Source of the DNA: Chitinophaga pinensis
Lineage (GTDB): Bacteria; Bacteroidota; Bacteroidia; NS11-12g; UBA9320
Direction of reading: 5' to 3'
NCBI GenBank assembly: GCA_945907065.1
Contig: CAMDSC010000024.1
Location: 1-34,745 of the forward strand
Length of the DNA: 34,745 nucleotides
The notes beneath the pieces are model-generated. The model was not told where the DNA came from and searched no databases. It saw only the letters and a program-made list of their open reading frames with translations. Shown one piece after another: positions 16,991-24,148 of the stretch (within the stretch, counting starts at the first letter, position 1; every line of letters begins with the position of its first letter). The position numbers and the translations under genes were made by a program.

Positions 16991-17698
16991 TTAATTCCCT
17001 ATCAAAAAAATACAAGGCTCCTTGTTTACATTTACATCTTTAATATTCCAATTGGCTACTTCTTTGGTTACTATTTGTTCGTGTTCATTGGTAATATTAA
17101 CGGCCACACACAGTTTGGTTTGGGGTTTTAAAATAGTGAGTAGTTGTTCCAGTAGTTTCGCATTACGGTAGGGTGTTTCCATAAAAATTTGGGTTTGCCC
17201 GGTGCTTAAAAGCAGTTGCTCTATGGCTTTTATCTTTTTTATTCTTAACGGTTGTTCCACAGGCAGGTAGCCATGAAATATAAAGTTTTGACCATTGAAA
17301 CCCGAAGCCATCAATGCTAAATAAATACTAGAAGGGCCGCTTAATGGGACCACTTTAATTTTATTTTTATGAGCAAATGATACGGCTCGGTTGCCGGGAT
17401 CGGCCACACATGGAATGCCTGCATCGCTTAATAAACCTAGGATTTCTCCTTGCAAACAGTTTTTAAAAAAGGGTGTTAAATCTTCCTTATCCCTGCTGTG
17501 TTCATTTAATAAATGAAAAATAAAATCATTTTGTGGTAACGGATGTTCAATGGTTTTTAAAAACGCTCGTGCCGCTTTTTCTGATTCAACGATAAACTCT
17601 TTTATGGAATAAATCTGTTTTAACTGATTTACAGAAATATCATCTTTATTGCCGCTACCAAGAAAGTTTGGGATTAAGTAAAAGTGGCCTTTTAACAT
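16991..17698 (-). CDS. RsmI-like SAM-dependent methyltransferase (tetrapyrrole methylase fold), divergent
   Basis: A 235-residue protein of the tetrapyrrole methylase superfamily, closest in layout to 16S rRNA 2'-O-methyltransferase RsmI. It starts with F-Y-L-I-P and has L-L-S-D-A-G-I-P-C-V-A-D-P-G, then P-L-S-G-P-S-S, F-x-G-Y-L-P, and E-T-P-Y-R-N, the RsmI-type SAM-site motifs. The N-terminal motif differs from classical RsmI (no A-T-P-I-G-N-L-G-D), so it is a divergent paralogue and its target is uncertain. The ORF extends 25 codons upstream to 17773, but family similarity starts at the inner ATG (17698), and a minus-strand TACCTTTG box lies in the extension. Confidence 0.85.
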   Translation of the reverse strand: MLKGHFYLIPNFLGSGNKDDISVNQLKQIYSIKEFIVESEKAARAFLKTIEHPLPQNDFIFHLLNEHSRDKEDLTPFFKNCLQGEILGLLSDAGIPCVADPGNRAVSFAHKNKIKVVPLSGPSSIYLALMASGFNGQNFIFHGYLPVEQPLRIKKIKAIEQLLLSTGQTQIFMETPYRNAKLLEQLLTILKPQTKLCVAVNITNEHEQIVTKEVANWNIKDVNVNKEPCIFLIGN

Positions 17699-17703
17699 GG
17701 GTT

Positions 17704-17711
17704 CAAAGGTA
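17704..17711 (-). promoter_or_regulatory. -7 box close to the RsmI-like start
   Basis: TACCTTTG on the minus strand, ending five bases before the ATG. If it works, the transcript starts at or near the start codon. Confidence 0.4.
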
Positions 17712-17799
17712 CTATGTTGACTAGGATTTTTATAATAATTCAGAATCTCAGAACTTTTAATCCTAAAAATCATAGTTTAGACAATATACCAATAACCTT

Positions 17800-17807
17800 T
17801 ATCTTTG
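17800..17807 (+). promoter_or_regulatory. -7 box of the oligopeptidase B gene
   Basis: TATCTTTG, 12 bases before the ATG at 17820. The longer ORF start (TTG at 17805) lies inside the box. Confidence 0.55.
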
Positions 17808-17819
17808 TCCTTCTTAATT

Positions 17820-19934
17820 ATGAAACCTCCCGAAAGTATATCCGACACTAATACCCAAAGTGCTTCTCAGCATGATATTCAGTTGCCAAATGATTTTAAA
17901 AATCCGCCGGTAGCTAAAAAAATAGAAACTCTTTTAGAAAAACACGGCGATAAGCGAATAGATAATTACTATTGGTTGAACGATAGGGAAAATCAGGAAG
18001 TTATTGGTTACTTGGCGGCCGAAAATAAATATACTAAGGAGGCTCTTAAGCACACCGAAGATTTTCAAAAAAGGCTGTATGATGAAATGATAGGCCGGAT
18101 AAAACAAACCGATGAATCAGTGCCTTATAAATCCAACGGTTATTGGTATTATACCCGATTTGAAGAAAAAAAGGAATATCCTATTTATTGCCGCAAAAAG
18201 GATTCGTTGGATAATGCCGAAGAACTGCTTTTGGATGTTAATGTATTGGCTGAAGGTCATGCCTATATGGATGTGGCAGGAATGAGCATTAGTCCTGATA
18301 ACAAAATTTTAGCTTACGGAACAGATACTTTGAGCCGAAGGATTTATACTATTTATTTCAAAAATTTAGAAACAAGCGAACTGCTAACTGATACCATTGA
18401 AAATACAACTGGTGGATGCAGTTGGGCAGCCGATAATGAACATGTTTTTTATTCTGTAAAAGATGAACAAACCTTGCGTTCATTTCAGATTTATAGAAGA
18501 AAATTAGGTGTAAAAGATTCAGATTTAGTATTTGAAGAAAAGGATGAAACATTTAATGCTTTTGTTTATAAAAGCAAATCTAAAAAATATCTGATAATAG
18601 GAAGTGATAGCACACTTACCAGCGAATACCGAATATTAGAAGCCGAAAATCCTAATGGTGAGTTTAGGATTTTTGAACCCCGCAAGCGTGGCCACGAATA
18701 TGGAATAGCCCATTTTGAAGATAAATTTTATGTAACTACTAATAATAAAGCTCAAAATTTTAAACTTATGGTAACCCCTGAAAACAAAACAGGGATAAAA
18801 AACTGGAAGGAAGTGATACCTCATCGCACCGAAACATTATTGGAGGGGATTGATTTGTTTAGAAATTATATGGTAGTGGAAGAACGGACCAATGGATTAA
18901 TTCAGATGCGGGTTATAAACCAAACCGACCAATCGGAACATTATCTTGATTTTGGCGAAGAAGCTTATAGTGCAGGTGCATCTGTTAATCCGGATTTTGA
19001 TACCCAGTGGATGCGATTTAGCTACACTTCTTTAACTACCCCAAGCAGCGTTTATGATTATAACTTAATAACCCGTGAAAAAAAGTTGCTAAAACAACAA
19101 GAGGTTTTGGGTGGTTATAATCATGAAGAATATAAGACTGAGCGGCACTATGCTTTAGCTGCAGATGGAACAAAAGTTCCTGTTTCTTTGGTATACAAAA
19201 AAAGTTTTCCTATACGGTCCAAAAATCCGTTGTTGCTTTATGGCTATGGATCCTATGGTGCTAATATGGATGTGTATTTCAGTTCAGTGAGGTTAAGTTT
19301 ACTCGACAGGGGATTTACGTTTGCTATAGCGCATATTCGTGGCGGGCAAGAAATGGGTAGACAATGGTATGAAGATGGCAAACTACTAAATAAGAAAAAT
19401 ACGTTTACTGATTTTATAGATTGTGCTAATTATTTAATAAATGAAAATTATACCAGCCCTAATCATTTGTATGCCATGGGTGGCAGTGCCGGAGGATTAT
19501 TAATGGGTGCTGTAGTAAATTTAAATCCGCAACTTTGGCATGGAATTGTGGCTCAGGTTCCGTTTGTTGATGTGGTCACCACCATGTTAGATGATACCAT
19601 TCCATTAACAACCGGCGAGTATGATGAATGGGGAAATCCCCATGAAAAAAAGTTTTATGAATATATAAAAACTTATAGTCCTTATGATAATATTGAAGCT
19701 AAGGATTATCCAACCATGCTTGTAACTACGGGGCTTCACGATAGTCAGGTGCAATATTGGGAGCCTGCTAAATGGGTTGCCAAACTGCGTGAACTTAAGA
19801 CAGATAAAAATAAAATTTTACTTTTTACCAATATGGAGGCTGGTCATGGCGGAGCTTCGGGGCGTTTTGAACGGTTTAAAGAAGTTGCGTTAGAGTATGC
19901 ATTTTTATTGGATTTGGAAGGCATAAAAGTATAA
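17820..19934 (+). CDS. ptrB: Oligopeptidase B (S9 family serine peptidase)
   Basis: A 704-residue prolyl-oligopeptidase-family enzyme that cleaves short peptides after basic residues, by family. An N-terminal beta-propeller (about 75-420) covers a C-terminal alpha/beta-hydrolase domain. The catalytic triad is visible: S556 in G-G-S-A-G-G, D641 in G-L-H-D-S-Q-V, and H676 in E-A-G-H-G-G. The stretch from V-P-F-V-D-V-V to Y-D-E-W-G-N-P after the nucleophile is diagnostic for oligopeptidase B. No signal peptide or lipobox is seen, so it is probably cytoplasmic. The start was set at ATG 17820 because the upstream TTG lies in the TATCTTTG promoter box. The MFS gene follows after 9 bases. Confidence 0.95.
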   Translation: MKPPESISDTNTQSASQHDIQLPNDFKNPPVAKKIETLLEKHGDKRIDNYYWLNDRENQEVIGYLAAENKYTKEALKHTEDFQKRLYDEMIGRIKQTDESVPYKSNGYWYYTRFEEKKEYPIYCRKKDSLDNAEELLLDVNVLAEGHAYMDVAGMSISPDNKILAYGTDTLSRRIYTIYFKNLETSELLTDTIENTTGGCSWAADNEHVFYSVKDEQTLRSFQIYRRKLGVKDSDLVFEEKDETFNAFVYKSKSKKYLIIGSDSTLTSEYRILEAENPNGEFRIFEPRKRGHEYGIAHFEDKFYVTTNNKAQNFKLMVTPENKTGIKNWKEVIPHRTETLLEGIDLFRNYMVVEERTNGLIQMRVINQTDQSEHYLDFGEEAYSAGASVNPDFDTQWMRFSYTSLTTPSSVYDYNLITREKKLLKQQEVLGGYNHEEYKTERHYALAADGTKVPVSLVYKKSFPIRSKNPLLLYGYGSYGANMDVYFSSVRLSLLDRGFTFAIAHIRGGQEMGRQWYEDGKLLNKKNTFTDFIDCANYLINENYTSPNHLYAMGGSAGGLLMGAVVNLNPQLWHGIVAQVPFVDVVTTMLDDTIPLTTGEYDEWGNPHEKKFYEYIKTYSPYDNIEAKDYPTMLVTTGLHDSQVQYWEPAKWVAKLRELKTDKNKILLFTNMEAGHGGASGRFERFKEVALEYAFLLDLEGIKV

Positions 19935-19943
19935 ATTTTATAA

Positions 19944-21122
19944 ATGAGAAAGTCAGCCCTAAGTATCATATTTCTTACCATTTTTATTGATTTACTTGGC
20001 TTTGGGTTGGTTATTCCTATTTTGCCTGCATTGGTAACCAAAACCTTTGGTTATCCTGAAATAATTGGAGGTGCTGTAATGGCTTTGTTTAGTTTAATGC
20101 AATTTATTTTTAGTTCATTTTGGGGAAATTTAAGCGATAAATTTGGGAGGAAACCAATCCTCATGAGTAGCTCAGCTTTTACCGCCTTAGCTTATATAAT
20201 TTTTGCTTTTACCACAAATATTTGGTTATTGATTTTTTCAAGGGCATTGGCAGGTTTCGGTTCAGCTAATATTTCGGCTGCTACGGCCTATATTGCTGAT
20301 ATTACTACCAAAGAAAACCGGACAAAATCCATGGGGATTATAGGTGCCGCTTTTGGGTTAGGTTTTATTTTTGGCCCACCTATTGGTGGCCTCCTAATGA
20401 ATAAATATATTAGCCTGATGCCAGTTGGGTTATTAGCTGCAGGTTTATGTTTAACTAATCTTTTTCTAATTTATTTTATACTTCCCGAAAGTTTGAAAGA
20501 AAAAGGAAAAGGCACACGACTCGGCTTTATTCAAAGTAATATTATAGCTTTTAAGGAATTACAAACTCCTTTTATAGGAAGAATATTATGGCTAAATTTT
20601 TTGTTTGTTGCAGCCTTTAGTATGATGCAGGTATCAAGTACTTTGCTTTGGGATGATGTATATGGGATTTCAAAAAAAGGAATTGGATATATTTTTGCCT
20701 TCTTAGGTTTTATCGCTGTTATCGTTCAAGGAGGATTACTAGGAAAGTTAACCCGCACTTTTCAAGAAAAAACTTTGGTGTATGCCGGTTGGATATTAAT
20801 GGCTATCGGACTTGGCTTTCTTCCTTTTTTACCCAAAGATAATTTTTGGTATCCTACATTGCTATTAATGGCAATGATAGCTTTTGCTAATGCTTGCATT
20901 ACGCCGGTATTTACTTCAATGATTAGTAAAAAAACAGATTCTGAACATCAGGGGCGAATAATGGGAACGGTTCAAAGTTTCAGTGCTTTGGGACGCATTA
21001 TTGGGCCAATAATAGGTGGTGGATTATATCAAATTATGAATCAACTTCCATTTGCTATAAGCGGAAGTATAATGATGGTGAGCATGCTTTGGCTTACTGG
21101 TTTATTTAAAAAAGAATATTAG
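19944..21122 (+). CDS. MFS transporter, TetA/TCR-like
   Basis: A 392-residue inner-membrane transporter with 12 predicted membrane segments. The N-terminal F-I-D-L-L-G-F-G-L-V-I-P-I-L-P is typical of the TetA/TCR group (DHA1). Motif A, G61-N-L-S-D-K-F-G-R-K-P71, lies in the loop between helices 2 and 3, and the antiporter motif C (G-L-G-F-I-F-G-P-P-I-G-G) is in helix 5. It probably exports a small molecule in exchange for protons. The substrate is unknown, and calling it tetracycline resistance would overreach. It follows the oligopeptidase gene by 9 bases and is probably co-transcribed. Confidence 0.92.
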   Translation: MRKSALSIIFLTIFIDLLGFGLVIPILPALVTKTFGYPEIIGGAVMALFSLMQFIFSSFWGNLSDKFGRKPILMSSSAFTALAYIIFAFTTNIWLLIFSRALAGFGSANISAATAYIADITTKENRTKSMGIIGAAFGLGFIFGPPIGGLLMNKYISLMPVGLLAAGLCLTNLFLIYFILPESLKEKGKGTRLGFIQSNIIAFKELQTPFIGRILWLNFLFVAAFSMMQVSSTLLWDDVYGISKKGIGYIFAFLGFIAVIVQGGLLGKLTRTFQEKTLVYAGWILMAIGLGFLPFLPKDNFWYPTLLLMAMIAFANACITPVFTSMISKKTDSEHQGRIMGTVQSFSALGRIIGPIIGGGLYQIMNQLPFAISGSIMMVSMLWLTGLFKKEY

Positions 21123-21134
21123 CCTAAAACTAAT

Positions 21135-21494
21135 TTACTCTGCTCTTTTTACTACCAAATAATAATCGCCATCCAATTTTCGATAGCCAAATTCATAACA
21201 AAAATAATAGGTATTGCCGGTTTTGGTATTCAGTATATGAGTGAAGTATTCAAAACTAAAACCTTGGGAGGTTAGTTTTTTTGTTGGCACTGTTGCTTTG
21301 CCATCATCGGTTGTTATTAGCTCCTGAAGTATTCGACGGTTTTTGCGAAGTGTGTTATTAATATTTCGCATCAAGGCAGTGGTGTCACTGTTTAACTTAT
21401 TGTTGTAGTTATTTCGACAGGCATCACTACAAAATTTTTTATCGGCTCTGCCTAAAATTTTAGTTTCACAATCAAGACAATATTTAACTTCCAT
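21135..21494 (-). CDS. Zinc-ribbon-containing hypothetical protein
   Basis: A 119-residue protein with an N-terminal zinc ribbon: C6-L-D-C9 and F-C22-S-D-A-C26-R, like the short DUF2116-type ribbons with the K-F-C-S-D-x-C-R signature. A helical stretch with many Asn, Arg and Leu follows (about 28-62). The C-terminal part has alternating aromatic residues (about 75-117). The function is unknown. It looks like a conserved Bacteroidota protein, and the ribbon suggests nucleic acid or protein binding. It converges with the MFS gene across 12 bases. Confidence 0.8.
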   Translation of the reverse strand: MEVKYCLDCETKILGRADKKFCSDACRNNYNNKLNSDTTALMRNINNTLRKNRRILQELITTDDGKATVPTKKLTSQGFSFEYFTHILNTKTGNTYYFCYEFGYRKLDGDYYLVVKRAE

Positions 21495-21698
21495 AGAATT
21501 TGTTTAATGCCTCACTGGCAAAGCACTTAAACAAATATAACCATAAAATCTGTTCCGACAACAAACGGTTACAAATAGTTGTAAAAGACTGTAAATAATT
21601 CTTAACCGAATCGGGTAAAACTACCACCACATCTTTGTACTGCCTTTCGAGATAGAAGGGATTAACAAAAACAGTTTAACAATTTAATTAAAAAAAAC

Positions 21699-22082
21699 AT
21701 GAACACATTAAGAAATTCTGTACGCCTTTATGGCAACGTAGGAAAAGAACCAGAAGTAAAAACTTTTGACAATGGAAACAAAGTAGCCACTTTTTCATTA
21801 GCTACATCTGAAAAACGCAAAAATCAAAAAGGCGAGTATTTAGAAGAAACTACTTGGCACAATTTGGTGGTGTGGGGCAAGCAGGTTGACACTATTGAAA
21901 AATACGTGAACAAAGGAGACCGGTTATCCATTGAAGGCCGCATTACCAATCGAAGTTATGAAGCCAAGGATGGCACTGCAAAATACATTACCGAAATAGT
22001 GGTTAATGATTTTTTACTGACTGGCTTACCTAAAAATAAGACTACTGAGGTGGGAATTGGTGAGGAGAATTTGCCTTTCTAA
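21699..22082 (+). CDS. ssb: Single-stranded DNA-binding protein
   Basis: A 127-residue SSB that coats single-stranded DNA in replication and repair. One OB-fold occupies residues 1-105: L-R-N-S-V-R-L-Y-G-N-V-G-K-E-P at the start, then T-W-H-N-L-V-V-W-G-K and G-D-R-L-S-I-E-G. The flexible linker is very short, and the acidic tip that docks partner proteins is E-E-N-L-P-F rather than the usual D-D-D-L-P-F. It may be a second SSB of the genome. The 204-base upstream region has a CATCTTTG sequence (21630-21637), one mismatch from the promoter box, giving a leader of about 55 bases. Confidence 0.95.
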   Translation: MNTLRNSVRLYGNVGKEPEVKTFDNGNKVATFSLATSEKRKNQKGEYLEETTWHNLVVWGKQVDTIEKYVNKGDRLSIEGRITNRSYEAKDGTAKYITEIVVNDFLLTGLPKNKTTEVGIGEENLPF

Positions 22083-22092
22083 TTTAACAATT

Positions 22093-22128
22093 ACCACGGA
22101 TACACTAAGAGCACAAAGTTGCACGGAG
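22093..22128 (-). repeat. Degenerate CTTTGTG-type interspersed repeat, copy 2
   Basis: Read on the minus strand this shows CTCCGTG, CTTTGTGCT, CTTAGTGT and CCGTGG units, matching copy 1 at 11051-11087. Its inner part forms one arm of the terminator downstream of ssb. Confidence 0.6.
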
Positions 22129-22158
22129 TTTTATTTATTACTCCGTGCAACTTTTTTT
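22115..22158. terminator. Strong terminator after ssb
   Basis: Perfect 15-base stem (22115-22129 with 22140-22154) with a 10-base AT loop, followed by T's on the plus strand. A run of A before it gives T's on the minus strand, so it may serve the convergent gene as well. Confidence 0.85.
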
Positions 22159-22163
22159 ATGTG

Positions 22164-22195
22164 TTTCTCAGAGGTCTCTGTGCCTCCGTGTTGAA
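22164..22195 (+). repeat. Degenerate CTTTGTG-type interspersed repeat, copy 3
   Basis: Units TCTCTGTGC and CTCCGTGTT in the orientation opposite to copy 2, so the two flank the terminator as an imperfect inverted pair. Confidence 0.5.
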
Positions 22196-22211
22196 ATTTA
22201 AATATTCAAAT

Positions 22212-22560
22212 TTACTCCTCAATCCAATTATCATCGCTTCTATCCACTTTGGAGGTCAGCAAAACTTCCTCATTTGCTATTAATTTGATAGTGCAATATT
22301 CATCCGTAAAAACGGTGTAGTCAAATTCAAAATCAATTTTATGAACGCCCGGTTTTTCAGAAGGATTATAATATAACTCTCTTACCAAAATTCCCATAGC
22401 ATCAAACATAGCGATGTGAACTTTGGTTGTTTCAGAAAATTTAAACTCAAACATTCCTCCAATAGTTTCTGTCTTTTTGGGTTGCACATAGTCTGCATAT
22501 CCTTGTCTTAATAGTTTTGCATCAGGAACCGGTTTGCCAATTGTACGTCGTCAAGTTCAT
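22212..22560 (-). pseudogene. Hypothetical protein, probably frameshifted near its start
   Basis: An open frame on the minus strand encodes about 112 residues (22550 to 22212) of protein-like sequence. It starts T-I-G-K-P-V-P-D-A-K-L-L-R-Q-G and then has a beta-sandwich-like part with V-H-I-A-M-F-D-A-M-G-I-L-V and P-G-V-H-K-I-D-F-E, reminiscent of FlgD/T9SS-type Ig-like folds. The only in-frame start is GTG at 22487, which would discard the first part. A good promoter (TTG at 22605-22607, 20 bases, TAGTTTTG at 22577-22584) leads to an ATG at 22560, which is one base out of frame: M-N-L is followed by one surplus base, and then the coding frame. A recent frameshift or a sequence error explains this. 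If GTG is the start instead, the product has 91 residues. Confidence 0.5.
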
Positions 22561-22938
22561 TAGGACAAGTGTTAAACAAAACTAAGTGATTGATTGTGAT
22601 TTTGCAATAGGTGATTTATCCGCCTTTGCAAATTGGTTATTTACATCAATTCGACTACAAAATAAATGATGAAACAGGTCGTGACTTTTTTCAAATAGGT
22701 TATTTTATAGAATTGTTTCGAAAGACAGCACCAAACACATCTATTGACACAGACATCAAAGACAATTAAAATACGGTTAATAATATTTAACAAGTGGTTT
22801 TGCAACGCCAACTATTAAAAAGGTTGAAATTTGTGTTATAAATCAAGGCATCGGGCTCTGGAATTTATTGAATATAAAACCCCTCCTGCTCCCGATTTAT
22901 TCTCTTATTGATAGGGTCTGCTTTAAGAAAACTTTTAA
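22561..22938. other. 378-base stretch without a convincing gene
   Basis: Apart from the minus-strand promoter, the only open stretch is a 52-codon plus-strand frame with a GTG start (22611-22769) that begins inside that promoter. It reads like the tail of a protein (E-T-G-R-D-F-F-Q-I-G-Y-F-I-E-L) but has no start signal. The rest, to the ATG at 22939, has no promoter box or strong hairpin. It may hold remnants of decayed genes. Confidence 0.5.
22577..22607 (-). promoter_or_regulatory. Promoter of the frameshifted minus-strand gene
   Basis: On the minus strand: TTG (-33), a 20-base spacer, and TAGTTTTG (-7), followed by an ATG 16 bases on. One of the best matches to the Bacteroidota promoter pattern in the window. 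Confidence 0.6.
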
Positions 22939-23424
22939 ATGTCGGTTAAATTTATCCCCACAAAGCATAAATTTGACGATTCTAATTTGAGTCGGTTAAC
23001 AAAGATAAAATATAAAAACCCCTTAGGAAACAGTCCAATTTTTGATGCAAAAATGGGTGGAATCGGTTTCATATTTATGGGGTCGGCCGTATTTCTAATC
23101 AATTTTAAATATGGGATCAATGTGGCGCTAATAGCCGCTTTAAAACAGGGATTATATACTTTTTTTGTTGGGGGAATAACTATCAGGTTGTGTGAAAATA
23201 TTTCAACTTACTATAAGAATAAAGTTTTCTCAGTGTCGGTGTCAATAGCAGTTTCTTCAATACTTGCCATTGCTTCAACATACTTTGTTCATTCTTTAAA
23301 AGGAACTCCCGCCCCTTTTGAGTCAACCATTCCAACTATTATTGGAGCGCCACTCACCTATGCTTATTGGGCCATAAGGAAGCGCAGACAGTTGGAGGTC
23401 ATTAGAGGTAAATTAGAGGCCTAA
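22939..23424 (+). CDS. Small integral membrane protein of unknown function
   Basis: A 161-residue protein that I do not recognise. A basic cytoplasmic N-terminus of about 40 residues is followed by hydrophobic segments at about 41-58, 62-80, 97-117 and 127-145, and a charged C-terminus (R-K-R-R-Q). It looks like a four-helix inner-membrane protein. No catalytic motif is visible. No TAnnTTTG box lies near the start. It converges with the alpha/beta hydrolase gene across 26 bases, with a small hairpin in between. The setting next to a gene-poor stretch and a frameshifted gene suggests a variable locus. Confidence 0.65.
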   Translation: MSVKFIPTKHKFDDSNLSRLTKIKYKNPLGNSPIFDAKMGGIGFIFMGSAVFLINFKYGINVALIAALKQGLYTFFVGGITIRLCENISTYYKNKVFSVSVSIAVSSILAIASTYFVHSLKGTPAPFESTIPTIIGAPLTYAYWAIRKRRQLEVIRGKLEA

Positions 23425-23450
23425 ACCCTTATAAAATAACAGGGTTTTAA
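23423..23450. terminator. Possible terminator between convergent genes
   Basis: A 7-base stem (AAACCCT with AGGGTTT) and 11-base loop overlapping the stop codon of the membrane protein gene. The T-run is short on both strands, so it is moderate at best. Confidence 0.4.
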
Positions 23451-24140
23451 TTATAAAAAAAATCCTTTTAAATCAGCCGCTAGTTTTTTAATATCTGATT
23501 TTTCAAAAGGATGTGGCGTATTGAGATAAACCTGAAACTGAGCATTTGGTAAAGTTTTATAAATATTAGCTGTTTCATCCAATGTTACCATTGCATCCCT
23601 GTCGCCTAGGGCAATTCTTATGAGGTGATTTATTTCCAAAACATATTCAGGCTTCAGATATTGATTCAGTCCCAAATCGCTCATTAAAAAAGCGATGGAT
23701 TTTACAAGGTTTTTCCAGTCTTGCTTATGTATGGATTTTAAATGCTCTACATATTTAGGGATTTTTTGTTCCATTTTTTCAGGATCAAGCATGGCGGTTT
23801 CCTTGTCGGCAATTTCAGCCATCCAGTGCCATTTGGTTCCCAATGTATATAGGCTATTAACCCGTTTAGGGAAATGCATGCATAAATATAAACCAATATA
23901 ACCACCTAAACTGTGGCCAAAAATATTTACAGGTTCAGTAATTTTTAACTCATTCAACTGAAAAAGCAATGCCTCAGCCATTAATGGAACGGTGATGGCA
24001 TCTGTTGAATATGGCTTTAATCCTTGCCCGGCCAAATCCATAGCTTTTGCCTGAATATTACAGGTTTTTAATTCAGCTATTAAATTATCAAACTGTGTAG
24101 CATGGCCCAAAGCACCGGGAAGTAATATTAATGGGCTCAT
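23451..24140 (-). CDS. Alpha/beta hydrolase
   Basis: A 229-residue cytoplasmic hydrolase of the alpha/beta fold. The oxyanion region L-L-P-G-A-L-G-H is near residue 6. The nucleophile elbow is G75-H-S77-L-G-G, the acid is probably D182 (or D180) in L-G-D-R-D-A-M, and the histidine is H210 in N-T-P-H-P-F. The motif after the last strand (P-H-P-F-E) is typical of MhpC/BioH-like esterases. The substrate is unknown. It follows the glycosyltransferase gene by 8 bases on the same strand, so it is probably the second gene of that operon. Confidence 0.87.
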   Translation of the reverse strand: MSPLILLPGALGHATQFDNLIAELKTCNIQAKAMDLAGQGLKPYSTDAITVPLMAEALLFQLNELKITEPVNIFGHSLGGYIGLYLCMHFPKRVNSLYTLGTKWHWMAEIADKETAMLDPEKMEQKIPKYVEHLKSIHKQDWKNLVKSIAFLMSDLGLNQYLKPEYVLEINHLIRIALGDRDAMVTLDETANIYKTLPNAQFQVYLNTPHPFEKSDIKKLAADLKGFFL

Positions 24141-24148
24141 TTATATTA

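Noticed and set aside
19944-21122. Tetracycline resistance gene
   Set aside because: The MFS subfamily resemblance does not show substrate, and no regulator gene of the TetR type is adjacent.
22611-22769. 52-codon plus-strand frame with GTG start
   Set aside because: It begins inside a good minus-strand promoter, has no start signal of its own, and no family is recognisable.
22850-22896. ATCGGG/CCCGAT inverted repeat
   Set aside because: Only six pairs with a loop of about 35 bases; expected by chance.
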